A stretch of DNA of 64,000 nucleotides from Camarhynchus parvulus (lineage: Eukaryota > Chordata > Aves > Passeriformes > Thraupidae), in assembly GCF_901933205.1 (NCBI RefSeq), contig NC_044574.1, positions 5,044,733 to 5,108,732 on the forward strand. The letters run 5' to 3'. Below the pieces are notes generated by a model. The model saw only the letters and a list, made by a program, of their open reading frames with translations, searched no databases and had not been told where the DNA came from. The translations under genes and the position numbers were made by a program. Shown piece by piece: positions 1 to 10,848 of the stretch. Positions within the stretch are counted from its first letter, which is position 1. Every line of letters begins with the position of its first letter.

Positions 1-2769
1 AGAAAAAAAGTCCTTCACCCTACTCTGAAGTCTGATCTTCCAACTTGCAGGCAACTCTGCTTGTAATTCAATGGGGTTTTAAGTTATGGAAAAGCTTTTG
101 AACATATTGGTCTTATTTGACTTCTTCCAGATTATTCTTATTCTAAACATGTGGTGTTGGCATTTCCTGGACGTTTGGTTCCTTGCAAAAGAGTGGTTGC
201 AATGACCAGGTGGTTCTGACCTAAGTAGGATTTTAGGACAAGATGGTGGAGAGACAACAATATGAAATATCTCAGTCACTTATGATTAGGAGGTTTTTTG
301 TTGGTTTAGTTTGGTTTGGGTTTTTGTAAATATTCACAAAATGAAATACGAGCACTTAAAAAAAACTAGATCTATTTTTCTTTTGTAGTCTAATCATGGT
401 AATTGAAGGTTAGCCTTCTTTCCCTACATATTTTCCTAGGCTGTAATCCATTTTAGGATTCTGTTATGGCACATGAAACGGATCATCTGCACCAGACGAA
501 GTGCTTTCCATTTCCCCCCATAATGTTCTCAAAGAAGACTGATGAATAAGATCATCAGAAACAAAGAGGGAGATCCATCAACAGTCAAGACTGACCTGGT
601 TTTTTCCCCCCAAAGTTTTTTTCTAGGTCAGTTTGGCTTCATTTGTAGAGTTTTGAACATCTTTTCTTGGGGACGTTTATTGACAGATTCTCCAGTAAAA
701 CCAAGATTACTCAAGACAGCCAATTTCGACGGCAGTGTTTGACATGGATTAAGAAAGCCAAACTCAAATTGATGCTTCCTTACATCTATTTTGTCTTCAT
801 TGCTAAAAAAAAGGTTAGTCATTCTTAATTATTTAATTATTAAATATTATATATTTAAAAAGAATATCTAGTTAATCTTACTAGAATGGAGTTGCTCTCA
901 TCTCCATGAGACAAAAAGCCAAAATAAACTAATAATTTAAAGGAATTTTCATTTTTGTAGAAAGCATTTTAGGCTGTTTTATACCTCCAAAAGTCTGCAA
1001 ACCTTGCTTTGTGAGAACAACTTGTTCTTCTAGCAGTACCTCAGGTTTTGGCAAATTTCTTTGCACAGCTCCCCATACAGTTCTGCCAGGCAGCCAGGAA
1101 TACATGTTCTACAAATTCCCTTACAAGCTGTTGTTGTAATTATTTACTTAATTGCATCTATTTGATATCTCTTTTGCTCACAGCACCTAAATAAAGCCAG
1201 GATTTTCTTTGCAATGGAATATGGAGCAGGGAAATGCCATACTGTTGTATTCCTCAGTGCCTTGAAGGAATACAAATCCCAGTGAAAGGAGCTCCATATA
1301 TTCTAGCGATAGCTGACATCAGTGTAATGCACATAAACCATGCTATGATAATCATCAAATCCATGTATTTCCTCAATTTTTCAGGAAAAATCCCCAATTT
1401 TTAAACCACATAACAAACTCCCCATGTGGAAGATGCTTTGGCACCCTGGCAGAAAGAAGTGAACATCACTAAAAGAAATGCAGTGGCATGATGTAAAGTA
1501 GTAAGTTCTGAAGTGATTATTTTTCCTTTTCTTCAGTTCTGCAATGAATCTTTTGCTACAATGCAAGCTAAATTTGAATTTAAATTAAAATTAAATTTTT
1601 CTTAGTTTGTGTGTTTGGAAAATCAAAAGTTTTTTAATTCCTTAGATCATGTGTTTTCTACAGGTAATTTCCAAGTTTAGAGATTTAGGTGATAGAAATA
1701 GAACATATAGAAAACATTAATACAGTCCAAATAGTTCTGAATATCACTGAAAATTGAAGAACAAAGTTCTTCAGCAGTTTCATTTTGCCTGGATTGCAGG
1801 ATGAGAACAGATTGTGCCTTTACTATTGATTTGGTTTTTGGCCAAAACAATGACATTCTCTCCAAAATTCTTGCCACTGATCTTGCCACAAGATTAGTAT
1901 TTTCTCTCACTCTTTTAATGAGCATTTTTTGACTGTGTGACATATTGTGATGAATCTCCAGAGCACTGCTAAGAGCACTTGTGACTTCAGGAGAATGAAT
2001 CATTATTGACATAGCAAATACAAAATATTCATGTATATGCACCATGACATGAACACATTGCCTGTTCTGGACCTGGTTCTCAGCACAGTGACAAGAGGGT
2101 GATCCATGGTAAATACTGGAAAGATATTGAACACAGAAATGCTATACCTGGCAATGGATAGAATGTACACGCCTGAATTTTAACAGTGCTGAGAATGGGA
2201 CCAAGTCAATTAAAAAGAGAATTATAACACTGCACTTGAGTGACTCAATTAATTTGCATGGCTTTCCTGGCAGCACAGCTGCAAGGTGAGAGCAAGTAGG
2301 CTGAGCTCAGCGGTGCAGTTTCACTGTGTGTTCAGTGGTGCCACACTGGGAGAGCTTTTTTCTTTTTCCAGGGGGTATTTACTCTTGTCTTTCTCACAAG
2401 ACTATTGCTCATGTTCTAAAAGTCCTCAAAGAAAGCAAAAGTAGGGGATGGCAGTAGGTAATATTTCCTCTGTAGGACTTTAACCTTGTTTAAAAACTCC
2501 TCACTGGCCACCTTTCCTTCTGTTTTAGACATCCAGAATGAGAACTCAGCTGCTTCTCAAGTTGCTGTTCACAGCCAGTGGAGAAAAGACAGTGGGGGTT
2601 TGATAACCTGCTTTATTTGTCCATTTAAGCAGGTATTAAAAACCATTCTTTATTCCATTGTTTAGAAATGCAACCCAAACCAGTATTCCAGAGATAAAGG
2701 TCCACATGCAGATGCCCAGAATTAACTGCAGTGGATTCCACCCAGTGTTGTGGGTAATACTTTATCTCC
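1..2769. other. AT-rich noncoding sequence, no recognised element
   Basis: I see no recognisable exon, RNA gene or repeat family in this stretch. It is AT-rich with many short A and T runs. One open frame of 122 codons lies on the minus strand at 1677-2045, but its translation matches no family I know and it lacks any supporting context. The stretch is best read as intergenic or intronic. Confidence 0.6.
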
Positions 2770-2825
2770 TGTGCTGGTTTTGTCTAGGATAGAGTTAATT
2801 TTCTTCATAGCTGAGGCATTTCTGG
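2770..2825 (+). repeat. short fragment of an avian ERV LTR (5' end)
   Basis: The segment starts TGTGCTGGTTTTG and continues with GATAGAGTTAATTTTCTTCATAG split over the next bases. This resembles the 5' end of a widespread avian ERVL-type LTR that I recall from bird genomes. Similarity fades after about 50 bases, so only a scrap remains, without 3' LTR end or target duplication. The family assignment is from memory and is tentative. Confidence 0.45.
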
Positions 2826-4667
2826 AACTATTGTTTGTATGGCAATGTCTCTCAACCAAACCCTTCAAAGGTTATGTCCACAGATTAGTTTAAGTTCATA
2901 TGTGTGTTTTTATCTTCTCTACCTTTTAAATATTTTTTTAAGTGCCTCATAATTTGAGTTTTAAGCCTTTGTGTGACAATGAAGTTAAAACTCAAACCAC
3001 AGTTTAGGTCACACTGCAAAAAGAGCAAACTAATCACAAAATACTCATCTCATTACTCCCTCTGACAGGTCATTTAATAGAACTAGCAGGGAAAAATCAT
3101 TTTACAAGTAAGGAAAAATTAACGAAGGAATACATCCCAGGATTCCCTGGGAAAACATAGATTAAGGCATTTAGAAATTTTCTCTAGGGATTTTAAGATC
3201 ATAATTAACTGAAGTTGTTTCAATCTGTCAGACTAACTGTATCATCAGCATTAGCCCCTATCTTATAATTGTGACTGGACTCACAGAAGCAGATTTTCTT
3301 AGAGTCAATCATATTCCCAGGAGGATTCAATTGGATCAAAATGAAGCTGACTCATGCCCTCAATGGGCTTAATTAGCAAGTATAAATGCTTTTAAACCTG
3401 GATGAAAAACCTGCCTACTCTTGCCCATATATTTCAATTTAGTACTTTGTGGAAATTCCTCTCATGCTTTCGTATCAGCACATTCCTCAACTTCCAGGTA
3501 TGTCATATTAAAAATCGAATATTTCTTAGCATTGTGTTATCCTAAATATTGTGGAGATTGATTGTGGCATGAATAGAGCATGTGGTCTCACAGGAAAGTG
3601 GGTGATTCAGCGTCTGAATGCAGAGAAGCCAGCAGAAAAATCTGCAGGGGCAGAATGGACACTGTCAGTATGACAGGACCAAAACCACTCTCTTGAAAAC
3701 AGTGAAAATTGAGGTTTTCACACAGGTATTAATTGATGTCCTGAAGGACTGCATCTCTGCAGCTTCATTATATGTAAAATATGTTCATGGTCAGATATTT
3801 TCATGAAAAATGGGTCAATGCATTTCACATGTTTTTATCAGGTTCAGAGAGGGACGTGTTAAATAAAAAGCACCACAGGTCTCAGGAGAGCTCTGTAGTA
3901 ATTCCAGAGTTTCACAACCCCAATAATGAGTCTGCAGGGAACCTCCTTTTGCCTCAGAGAGTCTCCATAACTTTTGAGTACTCCTGTAATTTTAAGCACC
4001 TCAACACTCAACACCTATGAATAAAATGCCTTCAGTGCCTTGCCTTTGCAGTGAAGTTGTTCAGCAGAAAGCACTCCCACATATGTGATGGGAAGCCTTA
4101 ACCTGCAGTTTATAATTTGTATTTGGAAACATAAACAGAGCAAGAAGGGAATAGACACAGAAACAGGACTCTAATGTACTCATTTCATCAGCTAATTCTT
4201 TCTGAAAAGGGGGTGTTAGGTAAAAAAAGCAGGGTGGGACCCAATGGGAAAACTACAGTGCAGCCTCTGTGCCCCACAAACAGTGAATTTGTCTGTGGGC
4301 TATGGGGAGAATGCAGGGATGAGCTCAGCTCATGTAAAATTACTGATGAATTGAGCACAGCTATTTGTGGCTCGTCTACAGGGCTTGATTTGTGACAGTG
4401 ATCTTTCACCCAAGCATGGATGTTATTCAGCTGTGGCTGGTTAGATCTGTAATTGACAAAATCCTCTGCTAAAAAGAATCTCTTCTCTGTTCTTGCTGTC
4501 TTTTATTTGTTTTGATAGATATATAGGCTGATTTTCTTCTGGCTGTGTTCATGTTTATTTGTATAAATGTGGTCCTCTTAAATTTTTACTGGTTCTGTTT
4601 AGCTATTGCCTTATTTTCATATAAATAAAGTCCAATTTCAAGCTTTCAGATATTTTAAATCAGACTT
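2826..4667. other. noncoding sequence, nothing recognised
   Basis: No repeat family, RNA gene or credible exon is visible. Several open frames of 60-80 codons occur (for example 3781-4020 and overlapping frames on both strands near 4174-4409), as expected by chance. Confidence 0.55.
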
Positions 4668-4691
4668 TTATTATTATTATTATTATTATTT
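4668..4691. repeat. (TTA)n microsatellite
   Basis: About eight uninterrupted TTA triplets. Simple repeat with no evident function. Confidence 0.9.
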
Positions 4692-4904
4692 GTAAATTCC
4701 TGGTACATGCTCTAAGCATTTTTTATATTCCTAGTTCTTAGTTTTCACACAGCCCTCAAAGTAACAGAACGAAGCCAGACTCTAATTTATTTATTTTTTT
4801 ACTGAAATGAGTTACCATGTTTTAAACTGCTTTTAATTCTAACAAAAGTGATCTTGCCTTAAAGATTTCTACTAATGTCATCCAGATGTGAAGTGGGAAG
4901 CCAT

Positions 4905-5085
4905 TCCCCCTTGTCCTGTCACTCCAGACCCTTATCCAAGCCCCTCTCCAGCTCTCCTGGAGTCCCTTTAGGCGCTGGAAGGTCCTGGAAGTTCTCCCTG
5001 GAGCTTTCTCCCCTCCAGGCTGAACAACCACAACTCTCAGTTTGTCTTCACATGAGAGATGCTCCATCCCTTGGAGAATCTTAAT
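4905..5085 (-). mobile_element. CR1 LINE fragment (antisense, 3' half)
   Basis: Read on the minus strand, this matches the region of avian CR1 elements just upstream of the 3' UTR. On the plus strand the antisense landmarks appear in the expected order: 'cccttgtcctgtcactccag', then 'ggaagttctccctggagc', then 'ctccaggctgaacaacc', then 'gatgctccatcccttgga'. Both ends are truncated and no coding capacity remains. Several mismatches against the CR1 pattern I recall suggest an old copy. The overlapping open frames at 4822-5067 (minus) and 4875-5084 (plus) are byproducts of the repeat. Confidence 0.85.
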
Positions 5086-5432
5086 TTCAAAGCTGTTTTT
5101 GTTAACTTGAAAATAGGGGTAAGATGTTTATGTGAAAATGGGAATCACAGGTTTAAACTCTCATCTATTAAATACATAATTCATCCTATTTTTGGTCAAA
5201 GGCAGTAAATCTGCCTATAGGTGGTTGAAGGAGGATATGGTAAAAACATTGTCCATTCTTTGCAAAGCAACTCAGTCCTGGGGGAACCTGCCTAGGAATA
5301 TGTGGAACAAGACTCTATGTTAAAAAAGGATTCACAGCAATAGGAGTGGCCAAAATAATGCCAAATTCCTAGAAACTGGCTGAGCCCTGGAAGGACAGCC
5401 TGGTTCAAAAGAGCTGAGGCTGAGAAAATATA

Positions 5433-5476
5433 ATTTCACTTGAAATTATATTTGAAAAATATATTTCAAGTGAAAT
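5433..5476. repeat. inverted repeat 1 (14-bp perfect arms)
   Basis: The left arm at 5433-5446 (ATTTCACTTGAAAT) is the exact reverse complement of the right arm at 5463-5476. The 16-base spacer is AT-rich and can pair further with one bulged base. It lies two bases before a second, longer inverted repeat, so the two could form adjacent hairpins. Confidence 0.9.
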
Positions 5477-5478
5477 GA

Positions 5479-5525
5479 TATTTTCATAATATATATTTTT
5501 CTGTAAAATATATATTATGAAAATA
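5479..5525. repeat. inverted repeat 2 (21-bp perfect arms, 5-base loop)
   Basis: The arm at 5479-5499 is the exact reverse complement of 5505-5525 and only five bases (TCTGT) separate them. The arms are almost entirely A and T with a TTTTCATAATATAT core. A perfect 21-bp palindrome with so short a loop is prone to cruciform extrusion. It could also be a decayed small inverted-repeat transposon, but no target duplication is obvious. Confidence 0.9.
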
Positions 5526-6765
5526 ATGGATTGTATTTTTTTGGATTTTCTGGATTATATTTTTCTGGAATAAGGAAACCTGGGATTTGGAACATTTGCC
5601 AAAACTGTTTCTACATTGGTCTTGTCATTTCTTAGCACGTGACCCTATGAATCTTGTAGAATTTATATTTAATTCTTCTTCTACTACCACCTCCTACCAC
5701 TAATAAGCAGGTCCTGAAATAGGATTTTAGTAATTTTCTTTCAGAAATACTGCAGCACACAGACTGGATGTATATTTTTTGGTTGGATGTTGTTATGGAG
5801 GTTTCATCAACTCTTTGGAAGAGATTTTTAAGATATTTGCATGTCAAAAAAGAGAAACAGGAAATGGAAAAATGAAACAACAAAACAAAACCAACCGAAC
5901 AAAAAAATACCCTCCCAGATGTTAGGAATTATATACCTTTAAACCAATATTTGTCTGCATTTAACTGGCAGTGTTTGCTATAAGAACACAATTCTTCCTG
6001 GAACTTTAGCCATTAATAATTTCTTCAGTGTTTTCCTGAAGTGAAAACAGTACAGACTTCATGAAGAGAACAATTGTTCTTTGTAGATGAAGGTTAAACT
6101 ACCAGTGTAGAATTGCTTCCTACACAATGGGAGAAGTGAAAGATTATAAAATATGCCTCCTGTCAAGTAGACAGCCTTAAAACATTTTTTGCTCTAAATG
6201 AATCCCTTGAATTGATAGTTCAGGAGCATAGCTTGTGCTTCACAGGGCTCAGCTCAGTTATAAAACAAGCAGATCCCTCCTGTTTATGCAGAAAATCTGG
6301 AGAATGCAATTTTTCAAAGAATGTCTGAATAAATGATGCCACACTTGTGATACACTGAAGCTCAATGTTCACAGGGTAGTAAATACTCACCCCAAAAGAG
6401 CATCCATGTTTTGGTTTGTTTACATTTTAGAGCAGGTGGAAGGAGAAAAATCAGGAGGAAAAAAATTATCAGAACATCATAGTGTAATTTTTCAAGCCTA
6501 AATAGAAAAGTTAAAGGACTTGTTATCATGGGCAATTACCAGGCTTTTTTACTCACCAACTTTTATTGATGTTATTGGAATATCTTCTAATTTCCACTGA
6601 TCATACATTGCTGGTAGTTAGAAAATAGAACTGAAACAAACAAAACTCCAGGGCACTAGGAAGCTTTAAATTACGTGTGCCTCATAATGTGACATGGACC
6701 CGTTTTTCAAGAAATAAAAATATTTTAAAATGAGATTTAATTGAGGCTAATATGAAGTTATTATC
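5526..6765. other. noncoding sequence, nothing recognised
   Basis: AT-rich sequence without a recognisable repeat or exon between the paired inverted repeats and the next CR1 fragment. Confidence 0.55.
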
Positions 6766-6903
6766 TGGAGATGGTGGAGTCTCTGACCTGGAGGTGTTTA
6801 GGAAAAGACTAGACACAGCAATAGTTGAAATGGAGGGGTTTGGTTCTGAGTTGGACTCGATGGTCCCAGAGGTCTTTTCCAACCTAATTGATTCTATGAC
6901 ACT
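6766..6903 (+). mobile_element. CR1 LINE 3' end fragment
   Basis: The plus strand shows the CR1 3' signature: 'gacctggaggtgttta', then 'gttggactcgatggtc', then 'aggtcttttccaacctaa', then 'gattctatgac', the usual CR1 terminal motif. Only the last 140 or so bases of the element are present, as is typical of 5'-truncated CR1 insertions. The minus-strand open frame over 6682-6918 is a byproduct. Confidence 0.9.
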
Positions 6904-7175
6904 GTAATTTCTGAACATTAAAAAAAAATATTTGCTTACTGGCAGCCTGCTTTAATCTGGGAAAACAGAATCTAAATATCCAGCACCAGAAGATGAAATC
7001 CCTCAATTTTTACCTCTTCTGTGTCAGAGGTCCTTGAAAGCTAAGTATGGGGCCTGGGCTTACCTCCTGATCTGAAAAGCAGAGAAATCCACTGGAAATG
7101 CTACTGATTTTGAATATATGGTTAGTGGATTCTCACATCCTCAATTTATGTCATTTTTTGCTTTGTTGAAAATTT

Positions 7176-7286
7176 AATAAATAATACTATTAATAATAAT
7201 AGTAATAGTAGTAATAGTAAAACAATAATAATAGTAATAATAGTAATAATAGTAATATGATGATGATGATAATAATAATAATAAAT
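7176..7286. repeat. compound AAT/AGT/GAT microsatellite
   Basis: Imperfect triplet repeats run for about 110 bases: AAT with interspersed AGT units, then a (GAT)n block, then AAT again. The minus strand reads open as a run of Tyr and Ser codons within 7174-7407, an artefact of the repeat. Confidence 0.9.
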
Positions 7287-7378
7287 ACCTATTGCTGATG
7301 AGTAGGTCCAGTTTTATCTGGATTCTAAAGACAATATTTGTCCTGCAGATTTTCCTGCAAAGGTAGAAGTGATTAGAA

Positions 7379-7424
7379 GAGCATGTGATGGATATGTTAC
7401 TGAGCATGTGATGGATATGTTATT
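7379..7424. repeat. tandem duplication, 23-bp unit x2
   Basis: The unit at 7379-7401, beginning GAGCATGTGATGGATATG, is repeated at 7402-7424 with one visible mismatch. A third copy starts (GAGC) but is not continued. Confidence 0.9.
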
Positions 7425-7430
7425 GAGCTC

Positions 7431-10400
7431 GTTTTCAGAAGACTGAGATCCAATTTATTGATGCATATGTCATGTTTTCCTTAAGGTAAGCCAAGGGGAA
7501 AAATTGTAATATTTGAGGGATGGACAAATTAAATGATAACTAATCCCCCATCTGTTCTTGGAAATTAATGTCACTGCTTCACTCTTTCTGAGGGTGGCCA
7601 TGTCTCAATAAAGCTGTCTTTGGGTCGAAGGTGTGTTTCCAAGAGGTGTGACTCAAAGAGCAGAATGTTGCTTTGTTCTCCCTGTGTGTGTTGTGCTCAT
7701 CATAATGAGGCTAAAGCTGCTAGGTAACATTTATAGCTCAGAAATGACAAGAGTAATCAGCAGGGCATGCAGCCCCAGGTTATATGGAAGTGAGGGCTTC
7801 ACCTTACCAGTCCCAGCTTTAGAGAGAAACCAAAGTCCTTCCCTCTGCAGCAATTTCTATTCAATAAATCCCAGGATGCCCAATGTAATGGAAATTTCTC
7901 AGAGCCTAAGCCCCAACTGAGTGCAGAAAGCATCCTTCAGAAAAAGCTGGTTCATAAAACAGAATAACCAGACAGCTGAGAAAACATCCTGCAATATGAG
8001 TTCGAAGTGTTCTAGGATTTGGTCCTATAAAAATATCTGTATCAGTGCATCCCTTTTTCCAGATAACTGGGGGGCTATGATACTGCAATATACTCCAAAA
8101 TAGAGTTAATATACAGTACTACAGTGTACATTTCTTTGAAATACCAATTCTTCCTTGAATTTGATTTTTCCCTTTGAGCTTATCAGTATGTATTTTGTTG
8201 GATTTATTTTTATGTTTCAAAGTTTTGCCATTGCTCAGCATTTATTGCACAGGTTTCTCTTAAAAAAAGGAAAAAAAAAACCCAAACCAAACCTTATTAA
8301 TCTACAGAAGTGTTCATCAATACATAAACTGGTGCTGATATTTAGAAGTGCTCAATAATACATGCACAGAAAAAATTATTTAATTGTCTTAAATAACTAA
8401 ACTATGTCAACACACTTAGTCAAGCTCCTTCTCATCTAACTGAAGGGAACAGTCTCAAAATCAACCTGAGTACATAGAATAGTCAATGTATGGCCTTTAT
8501 ACATAACAGAATATGAAAAAAAAATCAAAAGAAGTTCTGACAGAGAGAGGATGATGAAAGCAGTGCTGTGTATACAGATATTTGCTATCACAGTGACTCT
8601 TTTATTTTAGCCTGGACTGAAAACACATGACTGGCAGGCTTGGTCTGAATTCTTTGCTCCTTGAGTCACAGACGTGATTTCACTTTGGGTAATGAAATAT
8701 AAAATTTACAGATAGGGATATTAGATAAGGGGCATTTGCCAATAGATGAAACAAGGAAAGGGAGTTTGCAAGCATTGCCCATAGGTTGCTGCTGCCTTTG
8801 GTCTCCAGGAGACAACAAATGAATTTCTTTGTTTCTGCATCTGCACCATGATGTGAGCAAGGCCACCAGCTCAGGCTCCAGTTCAAAATTCCCAAACACC
8901 TGAATCTGTGAAATTCAGGGGACTCCAGCCCTACAGCCAAGCAGCAAAGTGCTCTGTGATTTGGGATTTGTTTTGCTGTGTTTTGTTCTTTGCCTGTGGA
9001 TCTCCATCCCCTTGCCAGGAAGTTGTGCTGCCTGTGGAAGGCTGGGTAGGACCTGGAAGATGCTCAGCTTGGGGTCCTGACAGGGCTGTGTGGACCCCTC
9101 TGTACCCTGTGGACAATGAACATGGACACCTGCAGCTGCTTTAGGGAATGCTGATCTTTCTGACTTATCCCCATGGAGGAGGCACAGAGATGGTCTCTGT
9201 TTATTCATCTGTGCTCTCTGTGATGTGCCTTCTGCATCTGCTGATTTACACAAAGCCTGGCAGAGGAAAGATTTAATTGTACTCTGAGCTTTGTGTTTCT
9301 AAATGATAAATTCCTAAGAATTGAGGACACAGCAGTTGCTTGAATCCCTTGGGTATCTTTTTAGGTAGAGAGTAAGAGATAAGTAGTTTTGGAAACAGCC
9401 AGTTGGAAATTATTTCTTGTTATTTATGGAGGAATGGTGTTTTCTGAAGGAAACATATGTCTTACTCTCTTATCTTTAGTTTCTCTTTTCTTCACCCTTC
9501 CCAGGAACTTTAGAATTATTTTGGGCTATCCCTAGTATCATTAAACAATGTGTCCACAGCCCAGCTGAGTGATGAGCTGTCCATCACTTGTAATTTTCTT
9601 TGTTTGTCTCCTCAATGGCAATAGAAAAGACAAATGAGGAAACAATCAGGTGTGAAAGAACTGCTAAGCAAATGAATTAATTTTACTAATTCCAGATTCA
9701 AAGTGAACTCCAAAGATAACTCATATGAGCTCGTGACAATATGGTAATCAGAAGAGTTTGGGAAAATTGTTCTTGGCCTTAATACATGAAGCTCAACCAT
9801 AATAACAATTAAGCTTCAGCTGCAGTGAGTTTTGTGGTATCAGTGGTGACATGGATCCCCAGGTGATTTTGATCTCCTGAGATGTTTAGACTCACCTGTG
9901 GCTCTTTGCAACCATTTAGTGTTATTTAGGTATTGATGGAAGTTGAGTCCTCTGGAAATTCACAGTTAATGTGTAATTTACTAGTGCATTTCTCACAACT
10001 TCTGTCAGCAGATCCTGTAAATTAATTCAGCATTTTAAGAAATACTTTTCCATAATGATAGTTGAACACATGATAGCAGCAACAACCCAAAATGATACGG
10101 ATTTTAGGTTTTTTGCCTAGCCCTAAGGCAACATCTCTGTGTTAAGCTGATGGGTTTCTAAGACTGAACTAGAGGATTTGCTCGCTGAGGTTTTACCAAA
10201 AGTGCCAAGTGGAAGAAGGATATCTGGTACTAACTGGCACCTCAGCTTTTAAACAAAATCCAAGGATCTCCCAATCAGTTTCACCATCTTTCCTGCTCAC
10301 AGAGAGCAGCCAACTAGACAGCTCTGTGCAGCCAGGTACTAATTAAATAATTAATTAATTCCTCTGACAATCAGCCACTGTCTCCTGGTGAGTGTTGGGG

Positions 10401-10466
10401 AGTGCCAGGATCCCTTTCTAGAGATGCCAAACTGCTGCTATCCTGTGGTTTGGCCCTACTGGTAAT
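7431..10466. other. noncoding sequence, nothing recognised
   Basis: No repeat family or exon is recognised. The interval 8900-9250 is more GC-rich than its surroundings and is open in several frames at once (up to 112 codons), but the translations do not resemble known proteins and no splice context singles out an exon. Confidence 0.5.
10461..10466 (+). repeat. target site duplication GGTAAT (left copy)
   Basis: Six bases repeated exactly at 10843-10848, immediately outside the LTR ends. Confidence 0.8.
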
Positions 10467-10842
10467 TGTGGGATTCACTTTCTCTGAACCTGAGAGAAGC
10501 AGAGAAGAGAATGATCAAAACAATTCTTATCTCGTTTGCTGCTCCTGTGTTTGTGCACAAGTGGAATGCATTATGGAAGATTGTTTCCCTGAAGGAATTT
10601 GGTGATTGGATTCTGGTGTGAGTGTTTTGTTTTCTTGACCAGTCTCTGCAAGCTGTGTCCTGACCACTGGTCAGGAGACAGTCATGAGATTTTGTTGAGT
10701 TCTTGTTCAGTTTCAGTTTAGATGAACTGTAATATAGTATAGAATAATATAGTTGAATAAAGTAATTAATTAGCCTTCTGATATCATGGAGTCCTGCTCA
10801 TAATTCTTTCCGCACACCGGGGGCTCACCTGCATTTGCTATA
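10467..10842 (+). mobile_element. solo LTR, endogenous retrovirus (divergent member of the window's main LTR family)
   Basis: The 376-bp element starts TGTGGGATTC and ends TTTGCTATA, and perfect 6-bp direct repeats (GGTAAT) flank it. Landmarks shared with the LTRs at 13.4, 28.6, 55.9 and 63.5 kb are 'acaattcttatctcgtttgc', 'ctcctgtgtttgtgc', a late AATAAA polyadenylation signal at 10756-10761 and 'attagccttctgatatcatg'. No internal retroviral sequence is attached, so this is a solo LTR, presumably left by recombination between the two LTRs of a provirus. The 6-bp duplication fits an ERV2/ERVK-like (beta- or alpha-retrovirus-like) element by general knowledge. The orientation is plus, given by the polyadenylation signal. 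The open frame at 10402-10605 is not a gene. Confidence 0.85.
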
Positions 10843-10848
10843 GGTAAT
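10843..10848 (+). repeat. target site duplication GGTAAT (right copy)
   Basis: Exact copy of 10461-10466, directly after the LTR. Confidence 0.8.

Noticed and set aside
1677..2045. 122-codon open frame, minus strand, with a fairly protein-like composition in its middle part
   Set aside because: I could not match it to any protein or transposase family and nothing around it supports a gene. A translated search against avian proteins would settle it.
7174..7407. Tyr/Ser-rich small protein, minus strand
   Set aside because: Produced by the AAT/AGT microsatellite.
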